Position numbers and translations under genes: made by a program | Source of the DNA: Clostridiales bacterium Firm_14 | Lineage (GTDB): Bacteria; Bacillota; Clostridia; Saccharofermentanales; Saccharofermentanaceae | Direction: 5' to 3' | Assembly: GCA_001604135.1 (NCBI GenBank) | Contig: LVAT01000010.1 | Coordinates: forward strand, 160,031-224,030 | Length of the DNA stretch: 64,000 nucleotides | Notes under the pieces: model-generated | The model's database searches: none | What the model was told of the DNA's origin: nothing | Seen by the model: only the letters and a program-made list of their open reading frames with translations | Shown here: positions 1 through 9,272 of the stretch, piece by piece | Numbering within the stretch: the first letter of the stretch is position 1 | How the letters are laid out: each line of letters begins with the position of its first letter

Positions 1-2
1 CT

Positions 3-1496
3 GTAACAGACGGCGGCGTTTATAACATTGACGTCGATACCGGCACATGCAAAATGGCATTGTCCTTTAATTGCTCTCTCTGCAACAGATATTTAGCCAA
101 CAATTCAGAATTAAAGTATGCGGATGATGACACGTTCATCTTCAGTTACACATCAAGTTATTCAGGCGCAAACCGGATCCCTTTTCCGATCTGCACATTC
201 ACCAGAACAGACGAATATCCTGCAGCAGGGAAAAATATCCTTACTGTCGCTTCGACTGAAGACTTGGATTACAGCATCTCCGAAGCGATAATGCGCTTCA
301 ATCAGGATAGCGATTCGTCATTCATGCTTTTCGATAACAGGTATAAGACTAACAACGAGATCGACTATACAAATACCGACAGTACAGACAAAGCAGCACT
401 TAACAGCCTCAATTCTTATGCGTCCGTATCAGACCGTCTGGCAATGGACATTATTGCCGGAGAAGGTCCTGACATCCTGATCTCCAACGGTGCAAATGAG
501 CAGCTCTCCAAGAAGGATTATTTCATTGACCTCTCTGACTATCTGAAGAATGAGAGCGGTATCAGCGAATCTGATTTTTTCACGAATGCCATTGAAGCTT
601 CGAGATTCAACGGCGCCCTTTACCAGATGCCCATATGCTTTTATGTTGACGGCTTCCTGGCTCCTTCTGACACAACAGGCGGCAGGAACGGCTTAACGTT
701 CGAAGAATACCTTGCAATGGTAAAGACAGCCTGTAACGGCGCTGATCCCGTATACGATCACCAGCTTTCTTTCTCGAGAACCGAGGTCGCAACAAAGCTC
801 TTCGCGAACACGAGCGAGAAGTATATCAATGACGGAAAGATCAATGTGGACTGCGAAGATTTCAAGGCGATCCTCGACTACTGCAAAGACCTTCCCTCCA
901 AAGGATATTACGAAGGCAAAGACGTCGATGCCGAATGGGAAGACATTATGATCTCTAAGGAGAACATGCGCGTCCAGCCCGCCGTGATCTACGACTTCTA
1001 CGAGTTTGAAGCATTTGCCGAGAAGTTTAATGACGCGGTAATCTTAGGCTATCCTTCCGTTGACGGCAGGACCGCAACTATCGGTTCTGACATGGCAGTC
1101 TCAATCTCTTCACATACCGGTGATGAGAGCTCCTGCAAGAAGTTTGTGAGCATCCTTCTCTCGGAAGATATCCAGAAGACCCTCTACATGAATATCCCGA
1201 TCAACAAGAAATGCGCCAGGGATATCGCGCTTATGGAGATTGCCGAGAACAACAAAAATGTTGATGCAAACGAAGGCAAAAAGTTTGCAAAAGCAGGAAA
1301 GAAACTTGATGCCGCGCTCGCCGATGCTTATATAGGACAGCTCTCCACGGCAACAACTTCCGCCTTTATCTACCACAGCATCTCACTCATTATCTATGAA
1401 GAGATCCCGGCATACTTCGAAGGCCAGAAGTCATTCGAGGACGTCGCGAAAGTAATTAATGACAGAGCGCAGAAAGTTCTGGATGAGAGGAAATAG
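3..1496 (+). CDS. Large extracellular solute-binding lipoprotein, 5' end outside the window
   Basis: The reading frame is open from base 3, upstream of the first ATG at 54, so the gene starts left of the window; about 497 residues are visible. The visible part ends a propeller-like N-terminal region and contains a complete family 1 (SBP_bac_1-type) binding domain: a start near ISEAIMRFNQDSDSSF, a GEGPDILIS pocket segment and the tail IPAYFEGQKSFEDVAKVIND followed by VQKVLDERK-like residues (here AQKVLDERK). The same architecture and tail occur at 2747-4915, 14899-17310 and 55244-57628. Such proteins normally deliver oligosaccharides to ABC permeases, but no permease gene is next to it. Ligand unknown. 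Confidence 0.85.
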   Translation, partial: VTDGGVYNIDVDTGTCKMALSFNCSLCNRYLANNSELKYADDDTFIFSYTSSYSGANRIPFPICTFTRTDEYPAAGKNILTVASTEDLDYSISEAIMRFNQDSDSSFMLFDNRYKTNNEIDYTNTDSTDKAALNSLNSYASVSDRLAMDIIAGEGPDILISNGANEQLSKKDYFIDLSDYLKNESGISESDFFTNAIEASRFNGALYQMPICFYVDGFLAPSDTTGGRNGLTFEEYLAMVKTACNGADPVYDHQLSFSRTEVATKLFANTSEKYINDGKINVDCEDFKAILDYCKDLPSKGYYEGKDVDAEWEDIMISKENMRVQPAVIYDFYEFEAFAEKFNDAVILGYPSVDGRTATIGSDMAVSISSHTGDESSCKKFVSILLSEDIQKTLYMNIPINKKCARDIALMEIAENNKNVDANEGKKFAKAGKKLDAALADAYIGQLSTATTSAFIYHSISLIIYEEIPAYFEGQKSFEDVAKVINDRAQKVLDERK

Positions 1497-1520
1497 TATC
1501 AGCCGTTAGCCCGAAGTCTT

Positions 1521-1564
1521 CATGCGCCGTTAATTATTGCTGTATCAATAATTAACGGCGCATG
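1521..1564. repeat. 18-bp perfect inverted repeat between convergent genes
   Basis: Arms 1521-1538 and 1547-1564 (CATGCGCCGTTAATTATT and its complement) surround an 8-base loop. It lies between the end of the plus-strand binding-protein gene and the minus-strand lipoprotein gene, and overlaps the last codons and stop of the latter. There is no clear U-tract on either side, so it may be a bidirectional mRNA 3' stabiliser or a weak terminator rather than a classical one. Confidence 0.7.
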
Positions 1565-2750
1565 GGTCAATGGTTTCTCCTGTAATTGCATTTACGATAA
1601 CAGGATCTCTGTCCGCGCTGTCTGAGCCCATAGCCTTATAATTTGAATGCATATAGAAGACCCAGAACGGATAAAGATATGTTTCATAAGTATCACTTGT
1701 GGTTTTTTCATCACTAAAGATCTCATTGCTCATATCATAGACAGTGACCACAAGGTAGACCAGTTCAGCGGCATATATATGTGTCTCTTTGTTCTCTGAT
1801 AACCGCTCTATTATTATCGGTTTGGCCTTATCAAAAGCCTGTTCAACGGACATGACCGGCTTGCTCTTCAAATAGACTTCAGCGTCTTTCTTGTTAGCTG
1901 TATAGCAATGCACTTCATAAATATCCCTGCCGTCATAGAATTCAATCCATTCCTCGTTTTCAATGGTAGTTGTCTGCTTCATTGCTTTATCGTAACGCAA
2001 GCAAAATAAGTCCGCATTCGCCGGCAAGCCGACGATTATTCCGTCTATAACACGCCTTGTTACATAGTAGTCGAATGGCCTTCCCTTGATAGTGTCAAGG
2101 ATGTAATCTCTTCTGTTGGATGGGTTATCGTAATCAATCTCATAAAGATCAGTATTTGTCGGCGGATAGGTAAATCTTAATGTGTAGTCTCCGAAAACCG
2201 CTTCAGGAAATGCTGATCTGATCTTTGCCATTTGCTTATAATCAGCATTATCAAGCCTTACCATCGAATCGTTTACACTGTTTCTTTCTGCTTTGGATAA
2301 GACCTCTTCAGTACCCGTTTCACTGTTATGTCCTATTATGCACGTCAGTGACGAATATGCCTGAAATAAACAATCTGTCCATCCTTCGACCGGATTATAA
2401 TGAACACTCGCATCTTCATAAGAAGGAATTATCCGGTAAACATTTGCCGTCTCAGGGTATCCATATGTCAGCAGTTTTCCGTCCAGCTGATACTCTTTGC
2501 CTGCTTTTATATATTTGATCGCAAACGAATGGTTATCCTGGTCAGTCTCAATACGCAGCTGTTCATAGTCAGTACCGGATATTGCAGATTTTTCAGCAGA
2601 AGATTCTGTTTCTTCCGTGTTCCCGCCGGATAACGGAATTCCTGCCAGCGACTGGTTCGCAGAATTGTTGTCAGAGCATCCTTGTGCTATCAATGCACAT
2701 AGAACCGCCATAATGACGATTGTTCTTTTAGCTTTATCAAAATGCTTCAT
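1545..2750 (-). CDS. Lipoprotein of unknown function
   Basis: 401 residues. A lysine-rich start, a hydrophobic stretch and the lipobox LIAQGC indicate a type II signal peptide; the mature protein would be anchored to the outer face of the membrane. The body has no family I recognise. Its ATG overlaps the TGA of the upstream binding-protein gene (ATGA, 2747-2750), so the two are probably translated together, and the protein may work with that solute-binding lipoprotein. The C-terminal codons lie inside the long inverted repeat at 1521-1564. Confidence 0.75.
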   Translation of the reverse strand: MKHFDKAKRTIVIMAVLCALIAQGCSDNNSANQSLAGIPLSGGNTEETESSAEKSAISGTDYEQLRIETDQDNHSFAIKYIKAGKEYQLDGKLLTYGYPETANVYRIIPSYEDASVHYNPVEGWTDCLFQAYSSLTCIIGHNSETGTEEVLSKAERNSVNDSMVRLDNADYKQMAKIRSAFPEAVFGDYTLRFTYPPTNTDLYEIDYDNPSNRRDYILDTIKGRPFDYYVTRRVIDGIIVGLPANADLFCLRYDKAMKQTTTIENEEWIEFYDGRDIYEVHCYTANKKDAEVYLKSKPVMSVEQAFDKAKPIIIERLSENKETHIYAAELVYLVVTVYDMSNEIFSDEKTTSDTYETYLYPFWVFYMHSNYKAMGSDSADRDPVIVNAITGETIDPCAVNY

Positions 2751-4915
2751 TTATAGTTCTCCGATACGTAAAGATCTAATCTGGACTGGAACGTTTTTGC
2801 AATTTCCTCCGGGCTTTTGTTCTGATAGTAATAAGCGTTGACCTCATCACAAATAATGTTATATAAGCCCCAGTCATATGAGATCACAGAATTAATGCTT
2901 AAGACCATCTCCCGGTAATCAGAAATGATCCAGCCGGGAACGGCTTTCTGTCCTCTTACAATGCTTTTCCAAACAACTTCATTATCAGAAACCGAATCAG
3001 GATGAGCCGCATATTTGCAGTGGTCTTCAAATACATTGCTTTTTACCGGATTATTACCATTGATTATTTCGATCTCCTGGACTTCATCTGTCAGCATGTA
3101 TTTGATCAATTGCCAACAAGCTTCCTTGTATTTTGAGTCGCTTGATATTGCCACAAGGCCATCGGTCTGTGCAGCACGGGAGGATCCGTTTATAGACGGG
3201 AATCCTAAATAAACAAAACTGTCATTCAGGCTGCTCTCAATATATGACAGATCATAAAGATTGCCCAAATAAGTTCTTCTGCATGTCAGATGCGTTCCAT
3301 TATGAACTGTGTCCATGTCAGCTATGCTATTCTCAGATAAACCAAACGAGATGCCGTATTTAACTGAATACTCGACTATTTCTTTTAATTGTTCTTCAGA
3401 TACTATATGCGCACCGGACGAGTTGTCCACCAAGTCACCCAGAGAATAGCGAATGATCTGATCAGCATACTCTGCTGCCTCCATATCGCCTCTGACAGGA
3501 ATGTTTTTCTTTTTGGCAAGCTCATCAACCTGCTTATATGTTATGTTTTCGTCGCTAAAATCCGCCTTGCGGCCGAAATCTCCATCGAAATAAAAGGCCG
3601 GGAAGATCTGATAGCATGCCCCGTTCTTAACGATAGTGTCCTTAATCGAAGGGATCAGATCATCCATGCTGAAATCCGTATCCTTCTCAATGAGCGGCAT
3701 CATGTCTGTTACCAGGCCGGCATTGTACATATACCTGTAGTCGAAATTTGCTCCGTAGTATATGTCCGGAGCGCCGCCCTCACTAAAGTGCTTAATCAGT
3801 TTGGCAATCTGTGACTGTGCCTCAATGCCGGATCCATATGCATATTCATTCCAATAGTCTTCCAGAAATACTCTGTATTCATTCTGTGAAGTGTTAAATC
3901 TATATACTGCCCATTTAATTGCCACGGAAAAATCAACGCCGTATCCGCCAATAGTTATTACCTTTCTGTTGGCATTGTTTTCTGCGGGCAGATTGTTGAA
4001 AATGATCAGTTCGATCTCATTATCGTTATATGCATACAGTCTTCCGAATCTTAAGTTGTCATACGCCAGATTTAATTCATAACGTGCCGCCTTGTACGCG
4101 GGCTTAATATCAACATAATTCCATTCTGTAACAGGCATCAGCATCTTTGACTTGGTGTCAATGTAATAAACGCCTTTATCAGAAAAGAAAATACCGTTGT
4201 TTATTTCAAAGCTTTCCAGATCAGCGGAGCTGCTCTCCAGAATCTTCTCCAGTCTGCTCTTATCAAAATCTGCTTCATAACAGATTAGCTTTCCGTTTTT
4301 GTTTGCCATGAGATAATACGTTCCGTCCTTCTGATAGAACGATATGGCATTAGCTATTTCATTTCCTTTTATGCGGCCGGACTCATTTCCTTCTTTGGAA
4401 TAACGTGTAAGACTGCCGGCAGACATTTTTACATATCCTTCATCAACTGAATAAAAACCCATGGTGATTTCATCAGTGATCTCTTCGTTAATGACCTTCC
4501 CGCTGTTAATATCGATCACATAATCGGTATTGGAACTCTGATCCGAACAATACAGTCTGTCATTTTCAATTACCGCCTGATTGCCCGAATGAGCACACTT
4601 AACGGGCAATGAAACATTACTTACTTCATTGCCGTCTGAATCTATCTTATATAGCCTGTAATACTCTTCGGGACCATCTGTCTTTTCATCTGACTTCTCC
4701 CCATATACTGTCAGATAATAATATCCATCAGAATAAATGCTGGATCTCATGGCCTGTCTGTAACCCTCAACAGCAGGCACTCTGAATGAGCTGCAGCCAT
4801 ACCAGTAACTGTCAGTGCTGACCGGTTCGCTGTTCTTGTTGCAGGCACATGTGCCCATGACAAATGATGCAATTAATACTATAGAGGCTAATGATCTTAA
4901 TGCTTTGCTATTCAT
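2747..4915 (-). CDS. Large two-domain solute-binding lipoprotein
   Basis: 722 residues with a lipoprotein signal peptide (cysteines at MGTCAC near residue 23). Residues of about 40-320 form a beta-rich, propeller-like region; from about 330 on there is a family 1 solute-binding domain (AIKWAVYRFNTSQNEY, GGAPDIYYG). It is a divergent paralogue of 14899-17310 and 55244-57628, ending in the related YYYQNKSPEEIAKTFQSRLD. A GGGGAAAAC ribosome site precedes the ATG at 4915. It is translationally coupled to the lipoprotein at 1545-2750. No permease or ATPase is adjacent, so it either shares a distant importer or acts as a sensor. Ligand unknown. Confidence 0.85.
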   Translation of the reverse strand: MNSKALRSLASIVLIASFVMGTCACNKNSEPVSTDSYWYGCSSFRVPAVEGYRQAMRSSIYSDGYYYLTVYGEKSDEKTDGPEEYYRLYKIDSDGNEVSNVSLPVKCAHSGNQAVIENDRLYCSDQSSNTDYVIDINSGKVINEEITDEITMGFYSVDEGYVKMSAGSLTRYSKEGNESGRIKGNEIANAISFYQKDGTYYLMANKNGKLICYEADFDKSRLEKILESSSADLESFEINNGIFFSDKGVYYIDTKSKMLMPVTEWNYVDIKPAYKAARYELNLAYDNLRFGRLYAYNDNEIELIIFNNLPAENNANRKVITIGGYGVDFSVAIKWAVYRFNTSQNEYRVFLEDYWNEYAYGSGIEAQSQIAKLIKHFSEGGAPDIYYGANFDYRYMYNAGLVTDMMPLIEKDTDFSMDDLIPSIKDTIVKNGACYQIFPAFYFDGDFGRKADFSDENITYKQVDELAKKKNIPVRGDMEAAEYADQIIRYSLGDLVDNSSGAHIVSEEQLKEIVEYSVKYGISFGLSENSIADMDTVHNGTHLTCRRTYLGNLYDLSYIESSLNDSFVYLGFPSINGSSRAAQTDGLVAISSDSKYKEACWQLIKYMLTDEVQEIEIINGNNPVKSNVFEDHCKYAAHPDSVSDNEVVWKSIVRGQKAVPGWIISDYREMVLSINSVISYDWGLYNIICDEVNAYYYQNKSPEEIAKTFQSRLDLYVSENYK

Positions 4916-4991
4916 GTTTTCCCCATATTGATTAAATAATTTTGCCTTGTCCTATATGGTCTGCAGGACAAGGCATTTAATTATTCAAAAA

Positions 4992-5429
4992 TCAATAATA
5001 CTCGCCGATACTAAAAGTCATTTTTATTCCTACATCTTTCTTAGTACCGTTATCAAGCACAAATTTTTGGTTGCCGGGATTAGGAGCTAAGTAAGGACCC
5101 CAACGCTTTGGCGTGTTAACTTCACATACATTTCGACCGCTGACTTTCACTTTCAGATTAGATAAATATGCGCCTGTTGCAAGACCTGAATAGTGTATAT
5201 AAGAAACAGAATACTTATACATAAAATAATCATAATCATTATTTCTATACGTGAACATGTCTTTTGACTTTTTAGATGCAACATCAAGGTTGACAGTTTT
5301 ACTATATAATCCGAACCAGTATTGCGGGTCTCCTGTTCCACCGGCAGCGTTGCTCATTGCTGTACAGCCTGCCAGTATGCTGGCACATGCTAATACTGAT
5401 ACTGCTTTTTTGATGACATTTGTTTTCAT
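4992..5429 (-). CDS. Small secreted or lipid-anchored protein, unknown function
   Basis: 145 residues: KKAVSVLACASILAGC is a signal peptide with a lipobox-like LAGC, and the mature part begins with an AAGGTGD segment and is rich in Tyr, Asn and Lys. Ribosome site GGAGG 7 bases before the ATG. The gene has its own promoter (5484-5512) with two direct repeats upstream, which suggests activator-controlled expression, as is common for secreted peptides. The GGTG start of the mature chain recalls lactococcin 972-type bacteriocins, but the rest does not match that family, so I leave it unassigned. Confidence 0.7.
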   Translation of the reverse strand: MKTNVIKKAVSVLACASILAGCTAMSNAAGGTGDPQYWFGLYSKTVNLDVASKKSKDMFTYRNNDYDYFMYKYSVSYIHYSGLATGAYLSNLKVKVSGRNVCEVNTPKRWGPYLAPNPGNQKFVLDNGTKKDVGIKMTFSIGEYY

Positions 5430-5483
5430 AGATTATCCTCCACATTAATATTTGTGACCGCGTCGACCACATGTACTTCGATA

Positions 5484-5512
5484 TAAATACCGAATGCAAA
5501 GGCTTATATCAA
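5484..5512 (-). promoter_or_regulatory. Promoter of the small secreted protein gene
   Basis: On the minus strand TTGATA (5507-5512) and TATTTA (5484-5489) are separated by 17 bases, a good sigma-A arrangement about 55 bases before the start codon at 5429. Confidence 0.65.
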
Positions 5513-5529
5513 TAGTTTTTCCGAAACTC

Positions 5530-5564
5530 AGGGATAAAGTAAAAAATCGAGGGATAAAGTAAAA
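5530..5564 (-). promoter_or_regulatory. Tandem direct repeats upstream of a promoter, likely activator sites
   Basis: AGGGATAAAGTAAAA occurs twice (5530-5544 and 5550-5564) with a period of exactly 20 bases, two helical turns, ending 18 bases upstream of the -35 box of the minus-strand gene. This geometry is typical of LytTR- or ComE-like activators. The binding protein is unknown. Confidence 0.55.
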
Positions 5565-5688
5565 TTTCCTCAAATAATGTTGATTAAAATGGCCCAAAAA
5601 GCAATCGCAATTCACGAAATTACAAATGCTATAATGTTCCTGTCGGTTTGGGAACTTTTCACTTGTTGTAATTAGGGGTGTTACTGTT

Positions 5689-6345
5689 ATGAGTGGTCTG
5701 CGCACAACTTTTAGGATAGTTTATTTGATCACATGCAGGCCGAAGTTAGCTCTCTTTCTTGGCGGAATAACATCGCTGCTTCTCGGATCACTGGGTCTCT
5801 TCTTCGGTGTCAGATATGTTATCGGTGATTTCTCGAAGGTCGATCTGAATTTCCCGACGGCTGATTTCAATTCGATAGGAGACTACACCCGAATTACCGG
5901 CAGTACGAATAACGCCTGGGGATGCTTTTACGACAACAATAAGACCTGCTATTACATAATTCCGAAGTTTGATGATAACAATGACCCGAAAAACATCGTG
6001 CAGGTACTCGTCGTAAGGATAGAATCCGGTGATTTCAATGCATGGAAAAATCTCTCGAATTCCACAAAGAAAAGGTTTTCCCACGTGTCGGTAGATCTGG
6101 CATCACCAATCCACGTTGACGGATATGCGCACGCGATGAATCCTGCATTATATGATTACGCCATAGACTATCTGCAAAGTGTCGGATTCTCCCATGACGA
6201 TGCAAACAAGGTGCTGGTACCATACGTTGTCACCTACGATTCGGCAAATAAATATTCGACACTCACTTTCGGAGGAATCTTTGCCGTATTAGCGATCGTA
6301 TGCTTCTTTGCCTGGGTCGCGAAAGGAATGAACTTCAGGGAATGA
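5689..6345 (+). CDS. Membrane protein with two transmembrane segments, unknown function
   Basis: 218 residues. A hydrophobic helix near residues 20-45 and another near 188-210 (IFAVLAIVCFFAWVA) flank about 140 residues that would lie outside the cell; no catalytic motif is obvious. The layout resembles the DUF6709-like membrane proteins of Clostridia, a weak assignment from memory. AGGGGTG precedes the ATG. It is divergent from the small secreted protein at 4992-5429 and convergent with the lipoprotein at 6381-7538. A TATAAT-like sequence at 5630-5635 may be its -10 box. Confidence 0.7.
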   Translation: MSGLRTTFRIVYLITCRPKLALFLGGITSLLLGSLGLFFGVRYVIGDFSKVDLNFPTADFNSIGDYTRITGSTNNAWGCFYDNNKTCYYIIPKFDDNNDPKNIVQVLVVRIESGDFNAWKNLSNSTKKRFSHVSVDLASPIHVDGYAHAMNPALYDYAIDYLQSVGFSHDDANKVLVPYVVTYDSANKYSTLTFGGIFAVLAIVCFFAWVAKGMNFRE

Positions 6346-6380
6346 TCTCCTGTAGATCATCTCTGTAACGGAGACACGTT

Positions 6381-7538
6381 TCAGTCCAATACCGAACCAA
6401 CCGATGCATAATTAGGTGATACGCTGATTATGAAATAGTATTTCTCTTCGAGTTCCTTGGCGATCTTCATGAGCTCTTCATAAGTCTTATCCTGTTTGAA
6501 CTCGATCTGGAAATCGCTCGTGATCTCAAGATAACCTACAATCTCGGCATCTAATTCTTCGCATATCTTTTGTATCTTTTCCTTATCGTTGGGAGTGCCC
6601 ATGGTACAACTGATAAGAAGCTGGTTCTTCACATATCTTATGCCGGTCTTCTCATCGGTGACTATGTCATCCTTGCCGGAATCCTTATAGTAATTGTCGC
6701 CTATATCGATAAGGCCGTCAGCATTTGTTTCTTTGGCTTCTTCAGCCTTAGGACCCAGCATGAAATGCTTTCTTTCGGTTTTGTTGGTGCACTTTACCGA
6801 TACCTTATCAAAGCCGTCGTTGGTAGGATAGATCTCGACTCTGAATATGCATCCGTTGACTTCATTATATTCAGCATAAGCCCGGTAATTCTTTCCTTTT
6901 TCCAGCGGTTTGTGGTCAACCGGATCTCCGAATATCTCCGTGAGTTCTTTTTCGAGCATGGAATAGTATTGCTGCATCTCTTCAAGCGTAAAACCGGTCT
7001 CAAGAGTAGACGTCTCATTCTTGTCATTTGAATTGGCAAATTCGACTGTATGAACACACCCGTGTTCCTGATTGGCCGTAAAGAAAAACCTGTTGAACGT
7101 AAGGCTGCCTTTTGTTACAGGATACATATTGTAATCGTAATTGTAGAAGTTCTCTCCCTTCGGATCCTCTTCATAAGAAGTCATCCAGCCCATGTATGAG
7201 CTCTCGAAAGACTTCTCATAGTAGTCCTCAACCATCGCTGCAGTCATGTATACTTGCTTGCCTGTAATGCTCTGCATGAATTCACAAAGGTCAGCGACCT
7301 CACTGCTGCCATATTCGGCTGCTTCGGTCACTCTTGTCGGTCCGTGCTCTTCTCCATACAAATCAACGGTTGTCTCTGTTGTGCTCTCAGAGGGAGTGAC
7401 ATCAGTCTCAGTTGTATCAGCAGTGGTGGCTGAGGTTTCAGATCCGCTTGTCTCAGGTTCAGGCTCAGTCTTGTTGCTGCAGGCAGCATTAGCAAAAACA
7501 AGGATTGGGGTAAGTAACGCTGCGATCACTTTCTTCAT
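6381..7538 (-). CDS. Lipoprotein of unknown function with acidic Thr/Ser-rich linker
   Basis: 385 residues. Signal peptide ending in the lipobox-like ANAAC, followed by a Glu/Thr/Ser-rich spacer (residues about 23-60) typical of Gram-positive surface lipoproteins, then a folded domain without a family I can name. GGAGGG lies 6 bases upstream of the ATG. It follows the Ntn-hydrolase gene by 16 bases on the same strand, so the two are probably one operon. Confidence 0.75.
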   Translation of the reverse strand: MKKVIAALLTPILVFANAACSNKTEPEPETSGSETSATTADTTETDVTPSESTTETTVDLYGEEHGPTRVTEAAEYGSSEVADLCEFMQSITGKQVYMTAAMVEDYYEKSFESSYMGWMTSYEEDPKGENFYNYDYNMYPVTKGSLTFNRFFFTANQEHGCVHTVEFANSNDKNETSTLETGFTLEEMQQYYSMLEKELTEIFGDPVDHKPLEKGKNYRAYAEYNEVNGCIFRVEIYPTNDGFDKVSVKCTNKTERKHFMLGPKAEEAKETNADGLIDIGDNYYKDSGKDDIVTDEKTGIRYVKNQLLISCTMGTPNDKEKIQKICEELDAEIVGYLEITSDFQIEFKQDKTYEELMKIAKELEEKYYFIISVSPNYASVGSVLD

Positions 7539-7554
7539 ATTATCCCTCCACGGA

Positions 7555-9183
7555 TCACTTCAGATCCTTTGCGCTGAACGTGTAAACCTTCGTATAGTCG
7601 GCATCAAGGCAGATGCTGACGGTGAAGTCTTCAAGATTATAGACACAGGACCACTCGGTTATGGTTTTGTTCTTGACCTTGCCGAGCAGTTCCATAGCCT
7701 GTTCTTCCGTGGCTTTCCGGCTGTCGCCCAGGCATTCTTCCATTGTTGGAAGCCTGCCGTCAGGCAAGCCTTTGTTATAGAATTCTCCGGGTGCAATAAC
7801 ACTGTTGGTGCAGCAGGCATGTTCTGTTACGACCATCTCATTATCAAGCCATTCGACAACAACATATCTGCCGGTCCTGTCAGTGATGAAGAGATGGTAT
7901 GTTACGCCATCAGGCGAATGCATATCGTATGAGCCGAGCAGTTCAAGCGCCTCGTCAACCGATGCGCATTTATCGAGGATCGCTCTTACTGCGCAGTAGA
8001 TCAGAAGATCAGGCTTGCCATTATCCTGATGCACCCCTTCGATATTCAGCTCCAGGATCCCTGCGCCTACGCCTTTCTCGTTCATGCCGTCCACGATCAC
8101 ATAAGGAGTAATGACCATCAAGAGTCTGCCCAAAGGAGAATCAGGACTTATAGGATAATTCCGGCTGACACCAAAAACGCCGAGATCGGCAACGCCAATA
8201 GACTCGTAGCAGCCTTCAGGATGTGAATATACGAGCAAGGTGTCTGTCTCCGGATAATCAAAATTGCGTCCGAAAAGATGCTTGCCTTCAGGTGTTACAG
8301 CCGCAAAAGCCGCACATCCGGATTTCTCCAATTCAAAGCGCGGCCTGATCCCATATAAATGGTTGCTGAAGATCCAGTCGAGAAGTTCTTCGATGGTCTG
8401 AGAATCAGAACCGAGCATACCGTCAGTATCTGTGCATTCGAGATTCTTCATTATGTATAGACCGTCGCCCGCTTTCTTTACCGTCAGCATGGTCCTGATG
8501 TGATTAAAGAGCATGACGGAAGGAACAATGATCATAAGTCCGTATACGATAGGCAGGACGATCCTTTTCTTAAGCTTGAAAACAAAGCAGATCTCTACTA
8601 TCAGTGAGAGCAGGAAAAGAATTGCACCGGCAGGAATGAAAGGCATCCAGTTAAATGCCCTGACAGAAGTTACTTTGAAGCAGTAAGGCAGCACCGGCAA
8701 TAATTCCGTTATCAGTCTCTCATGGAATTGCTCTAATGTTCTGCCTGCCCAGGATCCGTCTTCAACTTTGTTGTAGTAAATATAATCGTATTGCCTGTAC
8801 ATACTCTCGGCGACTTCATTGTATTCAGCATCACCTAAAGCTCTTAACCTGCCCTCAATGGTTATATGCTGTCCGATCTTCGAATAGTAAAGATTCCTGT
8901 CTTTCTCGCTAAGAGCTGAAAGGTCCAGAAGGATCATTGCAACCCTCTCCTGGTCGCCAAAATTCTGCAGCGCCGAATTCTTAATATCCAGATCATCGTA
9001 ATCGACCTTGATGTCAGTCTTGTAGCTCTTGCCGAGATCTTCCTTGCTTATGTTCCAGCAGTCAAAATCCTTTTTGAAGAGCCCCACGAACCAGCCTCCG
9101 AAAAATCCCGCCAATACAAGCAGGATACCCGTCAACATTACCAAAGCCGTGATGATTATCGCTTTTTTGTTTCTTTTCCTCAT
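7555..9183 (-). CDS. Membrane-anchored Ntn-hydrolase (linear amide C-N hydrolase / choloylglycine hydrolase-like)
   Basis: 542 residues in two parts. Residues 1-245 hold a transmembrane helix at the start (IIITALVMLTGILLVLAGFF) and further hydrophobic segments near 178-225. From about residue 265 comes a catalytic domain of the penicillin V acylase / bile salt hydrolase / C45 type: GCAAFAAVTPEGKHLFGRNF has the nucleophile Cys after Gly, as at the self-cleavage site of these enzymes, plus the basic residue and the RNFDY motif; later VDGMNEKGVGAG and TNSV are conserved. Such enzymes hydrolyse amide bonds of small molecules or acyl-peptides; the substrate here is unknown. Because the Cys is internal, activation must release the membrane part. 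First gene of an operon with 6381-7538. Confidence 0.8.
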   Translation of the reverse strand: MRKRNKKAIIITALVMLTGILLVLAGFFGGWFVGLFKKDFDCWNISKEDLGKSYKTDIKVDYDDLDIKNSALQNFGDQERVAMILLDLSALSEKDRNLYYSKIGQHITIEGRLRALGDAEYNEVAESMYRQYDYIYYNKVEDGSWAGRTLEQFHERLITELLPVLPYCFKVTSVRAFNWMPFIPAGAILFLLSLIVEICFVFKLKKRIVLPIVYGLMIIVPSVMLFNHIRTMLTVKKAGDGLYIMKNLECTDTDGMLGSDSQTIEELLDWIFSNHLYGIRPRFELEKSGCAAFAAVTPEGKHLFGRNFDYPETDTLLVYSHPEGCYESIGVADLGVFGVSRNYPISPDSPLGRLLMVITPYVIVDGMNEKGVGAGILELNIEGVHQDNGKPDLLIYCAVRAILDKCASVDEALELLGSYDMHSPDGVTYHLFITDRTGRYVVVEWLDNEMVVTEHACCTNSVIAPGEFYNKGLPDGRLPTMEECLGDSRKATEEQAMELLGKVKNKTITEWSCVYNLEDFTVSICLDADYTKVYTFSAKDLK

Positions 9184-9272
9184 GCGCTTACCCCATACTG
9201 ATCAACAACCGCGCTGCAAAAACAGTTTACTATTATCCGAAACAAATGTATATAAATCCTCTTCCGGTGGCA

